Assembly (NCBI GenBank): GCA_009921245.1
Contig: RFXW01000007.1
Location: 1 to 33,109, forward strand
Reading direction: 5' to 3'
DNA length: 33,109 nucleotides
Source of the DNA: Candidatus Fonsibacter lacus
Lineage (GTDB): Bacteria; Pseudomonadota; Gammaproteobacteria; Burkholderiales; Burkholderiaceae_C
Positions 26,718 to 33,109 of the stretch are shown in pieces. The notes below the pieces were generated by a model. That model saw nothing but the letters and a program-made list of their open reading frames with translations. It did not search any database and had not been told where the DNA came from. The position numbers and the translations under genes are program-made. Positions within the stretch are counted from its first letter, which is position 1. Each line of letters starts with the position of its first letter.

Positions 26718-28063
26718 ACACCGACAACGTATTTGCCGATCGCCGACGGCGCCTAGCGGCACAGCTTGGCCCCAACGCCGTGGCCATCGTGCCCACGGCT
26801 GCGCCCCAACCCCGTAACCGTGACAGCGAGCACCCGTATCGTTTTGACAGTTACTTTTATTACCTCACCGGCTTTACCGAGCCACACGCTTGGCTGGTGC
26901 TTGACCACTTGGGGCACAGCACCTTGTTTTGCCAGCCCAAAGACTTGGCTCGAGAAATTTGGGACGGCTACCGGCTTGGACCGCAAGATGCCCCGGCCAC
27001 GCTCGGCATAGACCAAGCGCACCCGGTAGAAGCACTTGCTGCCGAGTTGCCCAAGCTATTGGCCAACCAGCACACCGTGTGGTGGCCTTTTGCCACCCAT
27101 TCGGGCCTGAGTGAACAGGTTCAAGGGTGGCTTAGCGAGGTTCGCGCGCAAGCCCGAAGCGGCGTGCGTTGCCCGCAAACGCAGCAAGACCTTTGCGCGT
27201 TACTCGACGAGATGCGTCTTATCAAAGACGCCACCGAACAAGACACCATGGCACGCGCCGCACGCATCAGCGCCGGCGCCCATCGGCGCGCCATGCAGCA
27301 TTGCGCGCAAGCGCTGCGTCAAGGACAGGCGTTGCGCGAGTACCACCTAGAGGCCGAACTGCTGCACGAATTTCGTCGCCACGGCGCCCAAGCCCCGGCC
27401 TACAACTCGATCGTGGCCGCCGGCGCCAACGCCTGTGTGCTGCATTACCGCGCCGACAACGGACCCATCAACGCCGGCGACTTGGTTCTGATTGACGCCG
27501 GGTGCGAACTCGACGGCTACGCCAGCGACATCACCCGCACCTTTCCCGCCAGCGGCCGCTTCACCGACGCACAGCGTGACGTTTACGCCGTGGTGTTGGC
27601 CGCGCAACAAGCCGCCGTGGCCACGACCCGCGCCGGTATGCGCTTTGACGACGTGCACCAAAGCGCCCTGCGCGTGTTGTGCCAAGGCATGCTCGACTTG
27701 AAACTGTTGCCCCGCGCCACCCACGGCGATGTGGACGCCGTGATCCAAAGCCGCGCTTACACCGACTTTTACATGCACCGCACCAGCCACTGGCTGGGTT
27801 TGGATGTGCACGACGCCGGCGCTTACACCGAGGCCGACACCGATGACGCCAGCGGCGCGCGCGGCAGCCGGGTGTTGCAACCCGGCATGATGCTCACCAT
27901 TGAGCCGGGGCTTTACATTCGGCCCGACAGCTCGGCGCCCAAGGCCTTGCGCGGCATCGGCATTCGCATTGAAGACGACGCGCTGGTCACCGCCAGCGGC
28001 TGTGAGCTGCTGACGCGCGATGTGCCCGTGGCGATCGACGCGATTGAGGCGTTGATGGCCTAG
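26714..28063 (+). CDS. pepP: Xaa-Pro aminopeptidase (aminopeptidase P)
   Basis: A 449-residue M24-family dinuclear metallopeptidase that removes N-terminal residues preceding proline. The N-terminal creatinase-like domain includes RFDSYFYYLTGFTEPHAWLV. The catalytic pita-bread domain has all five metal ligands: Asp261 and Asp272 in LIDAGCELDGYASDITRTFP, His359 in HRTSHWLGLDVHD, Glu397 in TIEPGLY and Glu420 in GIRIEDD. Length is close to E. coli PepP (441). The ATG at 26714 overlaps the TGA of the murU-like gene, so the two are translationally coupled. Confidence 0.96.
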   Translation: MNTDNVFADRRRRLAAQLGPNAVAIVPTAAPQPRNRDSEHPYRFDSYFYYLTGFTEPHAWLVLDHLGHSTLFCQPKDLAREIWDGYRLGPQDAPATLGIDQAHPVEALAAELPKLLANQHTVWWPFATHSGLSEQVQGWLSEVRAQARSGVRCPQTQQDLCALLDEMRLIKDATEQDTMARAARISAGAHRRAMQHCAQALRQGQALREYHLEAELLHEFRRHGAQAPAYNSIVAAGANACVLHYRADNGPINAGDLVLIDAGCELDGYASDITRTFPASGRFTDAQRDVYAVVLAAQQAAVATTRAGMRFDDVHQSALRVLCQGMLDLKLLPRATHGDVDAVIQSRAYTDFYMHRTSHWLGLDVHDAGAYTEADTDDASGARGSRVLQPGMMLTIEPGLYIRPDSSAPKALRGIGIRIEDDALVTASGCELLTRDVPVAIDAIEALMA

Positions 28064-28069
28064 GCTGCC

Positions 28070-28075
28070 TACAAT
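28070..28075 (+). promoter_or_regulatory. Likely -10 element of maeB
   Basis: TACAAT lies 31 bases before the maeB ATG and just after the pepP stop codon, the same geometry as in front of purB. TTGAGG at 28044-28049 resembles a -35 but is spaced 20 bases away, so the assignment of a -35 is uncertain. Confidence 0.4.
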
Positions 28076-28106
28076 CGACGTTCACCTTTTGCCACCTGGA
28101 TCCACC

Positions 28107-30440
28107 ATGGCCGACCCAACCGACCCCTCAGCGTCCCGCGAACAGCTGCGCCGCGCGGCACTGCAGTACCACGAGCATCCCACGCCGGGCAAACTCGCGG
28201 TCTCGGCGACCAAGCAACTGGTGAACCAACGGGATTTGGCACTGGCGTATTCACCCGGTGTTGCCGCGCCGTGTGAAGAAATCGTTGCCGATCCAGCCGC
28301 CGCCTACCGCTACACCGCCCGCGCCAATTTGGTGGCGGTGATCACCAACGGCACCGCCGTGCTTGGCCTGGGCGACATCGGTCCACTGGCCGCCAAGCCG
28401 GTGATGGAAGGCAAGGCGGTGCTGTTTAAAAAGTTTGCCGGCATCGACGTTTTCGACATCGAAATCAACGAAAAAGACCCGCAGCGTTTGGTAGAAATCA
28501 TTGCGGCGCTGGAGCCAACCTTTGGTGGCATCAACCTTGAAGACATCAAGGCCCCCGACTGCTTTGTCGTTGAGCGCCAACTGCGGCAACGTCTCAACAT
28601 TCCGGTGTTTCACGACGACCAGCATGGCACCGCCATTGTGGTTGGCGCGGCGTTCATCAACGCTTTGCGGGTGGCCAACAAGCGCATTGAAGACGTCAAG
28701 CTGGTGACCTCAGGGGCCGGGGCGGCGGCGTTGGCCTGCCTTAATTTGCTGGTCAAGCTTGGCCTGCCGCGGGCCAACATCTGGGTCACGGACCTCGCCG
28801 GTGTGGTCTACGAGGGGCGCACCGAGCTGATGGACGAGGACAAGCAACAGTTTGCCCAGCGCACCGAGGCCCGTACGCTTGGCGATGTCATTGATCAGGC
28901 CGACGTGTTCCTGGGACTGTCGGCCGCCGGCGTGCTTAAGCCTGACATGGTGCAACGCATGGCCACCAAGCCCATCATCTTTGCATTGGCCAACCCCAAC
29001 CCCGAGATTCTCCCGGAGCAAGTGCACGCCGTGCGTGACGACGCCATCATGGCCACAGGACGCACCGACTACCCGAATCAAGTCAACAACGTGCTGTGCT
29101 TTCCGTACATTTTTCGCGGTGCACTTGACGCGCGTGCCACCACCATCACCGACGAAATGGAAATCGCTGCGGTGCACGCACTGGCGGATTTGGCGCAAGC
29201 CGAGCAAAGCGAGGTGGTGGCCGCCGCGTATGTCGGCGAAAGCCTATCGTTTGGGCGCGACTACCTGATACCCAAACCATTCGACCCGCGGCTGATGATG
29301 AAGATCGCCCCCGCCGTGGCCGCCGCGGCCGAGCAAAGTGGCGTTGCGCAAGCGCCCATCACAGACTTTGAAGCCTACGGCGAACGCCTGCAATCGTTCG
29401 TGTTCGCCTCGGGCACCATCATGAAGCCCCTGTTTACGGCGGCCAAACAGGCCAGCCGCAAGCGCGTAGCCTACGCCGAGGGAGAAGAGGAGCGCATTTT
29501 GCGTGCCGCGCAGGTGGTGGTTGACGAAGGCTTGGCCTACCCGGTGCTCATTGGTCGCCCCGCGGTGATCACGCAGCGCATCCAACGCTTTGGTTTGCGC
29601 TTGCAAGAAGGCGTGGACTACGAGGTGGTTAACGTGGAGCAAGACGCCCGCTACCGCACCTTTTGGCAAGACTACCTGCAGCGCACGGTGCGCAAGGGTG
29701 TCACCCCGCAGCTGGCCAAAATCGAGATGCGGCGCCGTCTTACCCTGATTGGCGCCATGTTGCTCGAACACGGCCATGTCGATGGCCTGCTGTGCGGCAC
29801 CTGGGGCACCACACAAGCGCACTTGGCCTACCTTGACCCAGTAATTGGCAAGCGTGCGGACGCCGGCGTGTACGCCTGCATGAATGGTCTCATCCTGCCT
29901 GGGCGGCAGGTATTTTTGGTTGACACCCACGTGAACTACGACCCCACCGCGGAACAGTTGGCCGAGATCACCGTGGCGGCGGCGCAAGAAATGCGTCGTT
30001 TTGGCATCACGCCACGCGTGGCGCTTTTGTCGCACAGTAATTTTGGGCAGTCGGACCAACCCAGCGCCGTCAAAATGCGCGAGACGCTGGCGCTGCTGCA
30101 GACTCAGGCCCCGTGGTTGATGGTGGACGGCGAAATGCACGGCGACTTGGCCTTGGACAGCAACGCCAGACTGCGTTTGTTGCCCGACTCGCCGCTGAGC
30201 AGCGACGCCAACCTGCTGGTGCTACCCAACATTGACGCCGCGAACATCGCCTACAACCTACTCAAAACCGTGGCGGGCGGCAACATCGCCATTGGCCCGG
30301 TTTTGCTGGGTGCGGCCAAACCGGCGCATATTCTCACCCCCAGTGCCACGGTGCGGCGTATTGTGAACATGACCGCGCTCACTGTGGCCGACGCCAACGC
30401 ACCACGCGACGCCGCCGACCAGCTGGGTTTGGGCCTTTAG
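28107..30440 (+). CDS. maeB: NADP-dependent malic enzyme (malic/phosphotransacetylase-like fusion)
   Basis: A 777-residue two-domain enzyme that decarboxylates malate to pyruvate with NADP reduction. The malic N-terminal domain carries [12 protein letters not shown] and [11 protein letters not shown], then [15 protein letters not shown]. The NAD(P)-binding domain has the [14 protein letters not shown] Rossmann motif. From about residue 440 a PTA-like domain follows ([32 protein letters not shown] and [11 protein letters not shown]), which in MaeB is regulatory rather than an active phosphotransacetylase. Length fits E. coli MaeB (759). The ATG at 28107 is chosen over the in-frame start at 28089, which would lie only about seven bases after the likely transcription start. 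Confidence 0.96.
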   Translation: MADPTDPSASREQLRRAALQYHEHPTPGKLAVSATKQLVNQRDLALAYSPGVAAPCEEIVADPAAAYRYTARANLVAVITNGTAVLGLGDIGPLAAKPVMEGKAVLFKKFAGIDVFDIEINEKDPQRLVEIIAALEPTFGGINLEDIKAPDCFVVERQLRQRLNIPVFHDDQHGTAIVVGAAFINALRVANKRIEDVKLVTSGAGAAALACLNLLVKLGLPRANIWVTDLAGVVYEGRTELMDEDKQQFAQRTEARTLGDVIDQADVFLGLSAAGVLKPDMVQRMATKPIIFALANPNPEILPEQVHAVRDDAIMATGRTDYPNQVNNVLCFPYIFRGALDARATTITDEMEIAAVHALADLAQAEQSEVVAAAYVGESLSFGRDYLIPKPFDPRLMMKIAPAVAAAAEQSGVAQAPITDFEAYGERLQSFVFASGTIMKPLFTAAKQASRKRVAYAEGEEERILRAAQVVVDEGLAYPVLIGRPAVITQRIQRFGLRLQEGVDYEVVNVEQDARYRTFWQDYLQRTVRKGVTPQLAKIEMRRRLTLIGAMLLEHGHVDGLLCGTWGTTQAHLAYLDPVIGKRADAGVYACMNGLILPGRQVFLVDTHVNYDPTAEQLAEITVAAAQEMRRFGITPRVALLSHSNFGQSDQPSAVKMRETLALLQTQAPWLMVDGEMHGDLALDSNARLRLLPDSPLSSDANLLVLPNIDAANIAYNLLKTVAGGNIAIGPVLLGAAKPAHILTPSATVRRIVNMTALTVADANAPRDAADQLGLGL

Positions 30441-30503
30441 TACACAAACAAGCCGCCAAGGGCATGGCCACCGTGCCAAAAACCAGCCCATGTTAGGGTT
30501 TAC

Positions 30504-30532
30504 TTGCATTTTTCTGCCCAATTCGGCACAAT
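30504..30532 (+). promoter_or_regulatory. Possible promoter of the barstar-family gene
   Basis: TTGCAT (30504-30509) and CACAAT (30527-30532) are separated by 17 bases in an AT-rich stretch after maeB. The match is moderate. A start near 30539 would give a leader of about 105 bases before the ATG at 30646. Confidence 0.4.
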
Positions 30533-30585
30533 AGATAGCTTAAACATCGGGATAACCCCAAAGCGCCGACTTGGTGCACGGTGAA

Positions 30586-30604
30586 AGACCTAACACTTAG
30601 GTTT
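30586..30604 (+). repeat. Inverted repeat in the barstar leader
   Basis: ACCTAA (30588-30593) and TTAGGT (30597-30602) pair around a three-base CAC loop, and the flanking bases extend the stem to eight pairs including one G-T. It lies in the predicted 5' leader and has no T-run, so it is more likely a leader structure than a terminator of maeB. Confidence 0.45.
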
Positions 30605-30645
30605 AAATCCAAACGGGGATACGCTTTTTCAGAGAGTTGCTGGTT

Positions 30646-31188
30646 ATGGAAACCTTTTTTCGTTCGGTTCGCCCCAACATTGTGCAATCCATACGCGCTT
30701 ACCGGGTCGACCAGTTGCAGTCGGCGGCGGAGCAGCTGGGGCACCACTTTCTTTACGCCAACCTCGGCAAAGCACACACCAAGCAAGAAGCGCTTGATTT
30801 GTTGGTGGCGCAGTACCGGCTACAAGGCGGCCACATCAAAAATTTTGACAGCGTGCTTGGCGCCATCACCGACACGGTGTACCGGTCGGGGCCGCAAACT
30901 GGCTTTGTCGTGGTGCTTGAGCACATTCCGTGCAACCCCAAGTTCGACAAAGAAGTGCGCGAGCAGCTACTGGACGCGTTCCGCGACGCCGCCGATTACT
31001 GGGGTGAGCGGCGGGTGCCGTTTCGCTGCTTTTACTCGTTTGCCGTGGCCCGTGCCCCCAGTGACGACGCGGTAAGCATAGACAGCGCCGACGAGCCCAT
31101 GCCAACCGACAAACTGGTTGACGTAAGCCCTATGGCGTTGCGCATGAGCAGCCCGTTTAACGCAGGCTACTGGCTTAACGCCGCTTAA
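30646..31188 (+). CDS. Barstar-family protein (RNase inhibitor-like), no cognate RNase beside it
   Basis: A 180-residue protein, about twice the size of barstar itself (about 90 residues). The barstar-like core runs from LGHHFLYANLGKAHTKQEAL (31-50) through GGHIKNFDSVLGAITDTVY (61-79) to GFVVVLEHIP (86-95) and AFRDAADYWGERRVPFRCFY (111-130). The KNFD-containing helix corresponds to the barnase-binding helix of barstar. The C-terminal 50 residues (acidic, then VDVSPMALRMSSPFNAGYW) are an extension. GAGAG nine bases upstream supports the ATG at 30646. Barstar-like genes usually sit beside a secreted barnase-like RNase; none fits in the 205 bases between maeB and this gene, and the gene behind it is ksgA. 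An RNA- or protein-binding role independent of barnase is possible. Confidence 0.82.
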   Translation: METFFRSVRPNIVQSIRAYRVDQLQSAAEQLGHHFLYANLGKAHTKQEALDLLVAQYRLQGGHIKNFDSVLGAITDTVYRSGPQTGFVVVLEHIPCNPKFDKEVREQLLDAFRDAADYWGERRVPFRCFYSFAVARAPSDDAVSIDSADEPMPTDKLVDVSPMALRMSSPFNAGYWLNAA

Positions 31189-31199
31189 ACCCGGCCCTG

Positions 31200-31232
31200 G
31201 CTCAGCCCCCCACTTACGGTTCGGGGCTGGGC
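31200..31232. terminator. Possible bidirectional terminator hairpin
   Basis: GCTCAGCCCC (31200-31209) can pair with GGGGCTGGGC (31223-31232), with one G-T pair and a 13-base loop. It lies between the convergent barstar-family and ksgA genes and overlaps the last ksgA codons. It lacks a T-run. Confidence 0.35.
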
Positions 31233-32014
31233 GCCGGCGAAACCGCCCCTACCTCTTGGGCCAAAGCCCAAAACGCCTCGGGTGGCACCTCTTCGGCACG
31301 GCGCATCAAATCAAAATCACCTTGGTAGCCCTGAGCCTCAAGCCAGGGCCCTAAACCGTGGCGTAACAATTTGCGACGCTGGCCAAACGCCGCCTTAAGC
31401 ATGGCTTCAAGGCAGGCCGCAGGCAACACCAGCGGTTGCGAGCGGGGCATCATGGCTACCACGGCGCTGTGCACCTTGGGCGGCGGTTCAAACGCTTGCG
31501 GGGGCACATCCAGCACCCGAGTCATGTGGTAGCGCCACTGAAGCATCACGCTCAAGCGCCCGTAGGCTTTGCTCGATGGCGCGGCCAGCATGCGGTCCAC
31601 CACCTCTTTTTGTAGCATCAGGTGCTGACTGGCCACCGCGTGCACATGGTGCATGAGGTGAAACAAAATCGGAGTGGAAATGTTGTACGGCAAATTGCCC
31701 ACCACCCGCCAGTGCGTTTGCGCGTGCGGCTTGGGTAAGGCAGCAAAGTCAACGCGCAACACGTCGTCGGCCACCACCTGCACACCGGCTCGACCTTGCC
31801 AACGCTTCACCAAATCACGGTCGAGCTCGATCACCACCAAATCCGGTACACGCTGCAACAGCGGCTCGGTCAGCGCGCCCAAGCCAGGGCCGATTTCCAG
31901 TAACGCCTCACCTAACTGCGGTGCCACCGCACCAACAATGGCATCGACCACCGCCGGATCACGCAAAAAGTGTTGCCCAAACCGCTTGCGCGGTGTGTGG
32001 CGCGCGATTACCAC
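31214..32014 (-). CDS. ksgA: 16S rRNA (adenine1518-N6/adenine1519-N6) dimethyltransferase
   Basis: A 266-residue RsmA/KsgA enzyme that dimethylates two adjacent adenines at the 3' end of 16S rRNA late in 30S assembly. The N-terminal KRFGQHFLRD, SAM motif LEIGPGLGALTEPLL, acidic DDVLRVDF and catalytic VVGNLPYNISTPI (NLPY) are all present, and the C-terminal domain has FEPPPKVHSAVV and RRKLLRH. The proposed start is a GTG at 32014, overlapping the end of surA, with no clear ribosome binding site, so translation is probably coupled to surA. The surA-ksgA order is common in Gammaproteobacteria and Betaproteobacteria; pdxA, often between them, is absent here. Confidence 0.95.
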   Translation of the reverse strand: MVIARHTPRKRFGQHFLRDPAVVDAIVGAVAPQLGEALLEIGPGLGALTEPLLQRVPDLVVIELDRDLVKRWQGRAGVQVVADDVLRVDFAALPKPHAQTHWRVVGNLPYNISTPILFHLMHHVHAVASQHLMLQKEVVDRMLAAPSSKAYGRLSVMLQWRYHMTRVLDVPPQAFEPPPKVHSAVVAMMPRSQPLVLPAACLEAMLKAAFGQRRKLLRHGLGPWLEAQGYQGDFDLMRRAEEVPPEAFWALAQEVGAVSPAPSPEP

Positions 32015-33109
32015 GACAAGTCGGTTGCCAACACTTGCACGAAGGCCTTGGCCCGCACCTCAGCGGCCCACGCGTTGTATGCCATGGGGGCGCGTTGTTC
32101 GCGCAGCTGTTGCCGCGCCCAATCACGTTGTTGGGCCTCGGTCATGGGCTCTTGGCGTCGCTGCACCACTTGAATCAAATGCACCCCAAAGCGCGACACC
32201 ACAGGCTGGCTGACGCCACCCACCGGTAAGGCGTTCATGGCTTGCTCAAACTCTGGCACAAACTGCCCCGGCTGAGCCCAGCCCAAATCGCCCCCTTGTG
32301 CCGCTGAGCCATCTTGGCTGTGCGCTTGTGCCAACGCTGCAAAATCGGCCTGGCCGGTTGCCACCTGTTGGCGCCACGCATCAAGCTCGCGCATGATTGC
32401 CGGCATGGTTTGGGTGGCACTGGGCCGCCGCAAAATATGCCGCGCGCGCGTTAGGGTGATGTTGAGGTCGAGCCCGGGCGCCGCCCGCGCCTCCAGGCGC
32501 AGCACATGAAAGCCAGCCCCGCTGCGTACCACGTTACTCACTTGGCCTGGCTCAAGGGCGTCAACCGCTTGCACAAACAGCTCGGGCCAGTCGCTTCGGT
32601 TGCGCCACCCCAAATCGGTACGCTGCGCAAGCGGCTGATCGCTGGCAGCTGCCGCGTCGCCCAAAGACGCCCATGGCTGGCCTTGGCGTGCCGCGCGCAG
32701 CATGGCCTGCGCACGCTCGCTTGCTTGCGCTTGCTGTGCCGGCGTGGCGCCCTCAGGTGTGGCCACCAGCCACTGCTGCAGCGCCAAGCGCTCGGGCGCG
32801 CGTGGTGCGCGCGTGAGTAAAAACCGCGTGATTTCTCCCTCGCTTATCGCCACGCGTTGCTCCACGATTTGTGTTTGCGCGCGTTGCAGCAACAGCTGTT
32901 GTCGCAGTTGCTGGCGATAGGCCTGTGGCGTCAGGCCGTCTTGGGCCATTTGTTGCTGCAACACCGCCACCGACACGTTGTTTTGTTGCGCCACCGCCCG
33001 CTGGGCGTTGTCGACCTCGTCTTCGCTTACGCCAATGCCCATGGCCAGGGCCTCTTGCACCATGGCGCGCTCTTGCACCAAGACCTCCAGCACCTGTTGG
33101 CCCACGTCG
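32008..33109 (-). CDS. surA: Periplasmic chaperone/peptidyl-prolyl isomerase SurA, 5' end outside the window
   Basis: The frame is open to the end of the window, so the signal peptide and first residues are missing. About 366 codons are visible, against 428 residues for E. coli SurA. The N-terminal chaperone region includes VLVQERAMVQEALAMGIGVS and the LTPQAYRQQLRQQLLLQRAQ helix. Two parvulin (PpiC) domains follow, at about residues 105-205 and 218-318 of the visible part. The second, with ARHILRRPSA, QDGSAAQGGDLGWAQPGQFV and FGVHLIQV, has the look of the active isomerase domain. SurA escorts outer-membrane proteins to the Bam complex. Its TAA overlaps the ksgA start region. Confidence 0.95.
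   Translation of the reverse strand, partial: DVGQQVLEVLVQERAMVQEALAMGIGVSEDEVDNAQRAVAQQNNVSVAVLQQQMAQDGLTPQAYRQQLRQQLLLQRAQTQIVEQRVAISEGEITRFLLTRAPRAPERLALQQWLVATPEGATPAQQAQASERAQAMLRAARQGQPWASLGDAAAASDQPLAQRTDLGWRNRSDWPELFVQAVDALEPGQVSNVVRSGAGFHVLRLEARAAPGLDLNITLTRARHILRRPSATQTMPAIMRELDAWRQQVATGQADFAALAQAHSQDGSAAQGGDLGWAQPGQFVPEFEQAMNALPVGGVSQPVVSRFGVHLIQVVQRRQEPMTEAQQRDWARQQLREQRAPMAYNAWAAEVRAKAFVQVLATDLSW

Noticed and set aside
29244-30140. 298-codon open frame on the minus strand opposite maeB
   Set aside because: Antisense shadow of the PTA-like domain of maeB; no domain and no upstream signals.

Overview
The window looks like chromosomal housekeeping DNA from a GC-rich betaproteobacterium, most likely Burkholderiales and possibly close to Comamonadaceae. 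The evidence is a DUF3717/DUF1289 protein, a type 2 (short) ArgC, a sucC-sucD-terC-pilin block next to recX-recA, a MarR/OmpR-regulator/2CSK_N-kinase cluster divergent from recA, and TACAAT-like -10 elements. No tRNA, rRNA, insertion sequence, prophage or CRISPR array was seen.

Layout. (a) 1-4453, plus strand: a tightly coupled membrane-lipid operon (DUF1365 end, Cfa-like methyltransferase, GPH-type MFS transporter, DUF3833 lipoprotein, SDR, SnoaL-like protein). (b) 4571-9324: purB, then on the minus strand an M48 protease with a DUF3717/DUF1289 protein, then moaC and a racemase-fold protein. (c) 9335-12653, minus: sucC, sucD, terC and a type IV pilin-like gene. (d) 12827-15135: argC facing recX and recA. 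(e) 15268-17976, plus: a MarR-type regulator and a two-component system. (f) 17965-21246, minus: topB and a GST. (g) 21324-22791, plus: a SET-domain gene, birA and a 58-codon membrane ORF. (h) 22788-25892, minus: tkt and gap. (i) 25962-31188, plus: murU-like nucleotidyltransferase, pepP, maeB and a barstar-family gene. (j) 31214-33109, minus: surA (5' end outside the window) and ksgA.

The two most striking observations are broken genes. recA lacks an estimated 167 bp, including Walker B, at a 10-bp sequence that would have occurred twice in the intact gene; the frame is lost, while its SD, -10 and a good LexA box remain. The SET-domain gene is broken by a perfect 26-bp tandem duplication. Both are slippage-type lesions, and both could also be assembly errors, so raw reads decide. 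Other points of interest are a Cfa-like enzyme lacking two of the bicarbonate-site residues of E. coli Cfa, a racemase-fold protein with neither catalytic cysteine, a barstar-family gene with no RNase beside it, and very tight packing in which convergent genes abut or overlap at their stop codons.

Functionally the genes cover central carbon metabolism (sucCD, maeB, gap, tkt), biosynthesis (purB, argC, moaC, birA), envelope biogenesis (surA, M48 protease, murU, lipoprotein), DNA and RNA maintenance (topB, recA/recX, ksgA) and signalling. I saw no defence island or obvious new multi-gene system; the lipid operon at the left end is the best candidate for uncharacterised chemistry.
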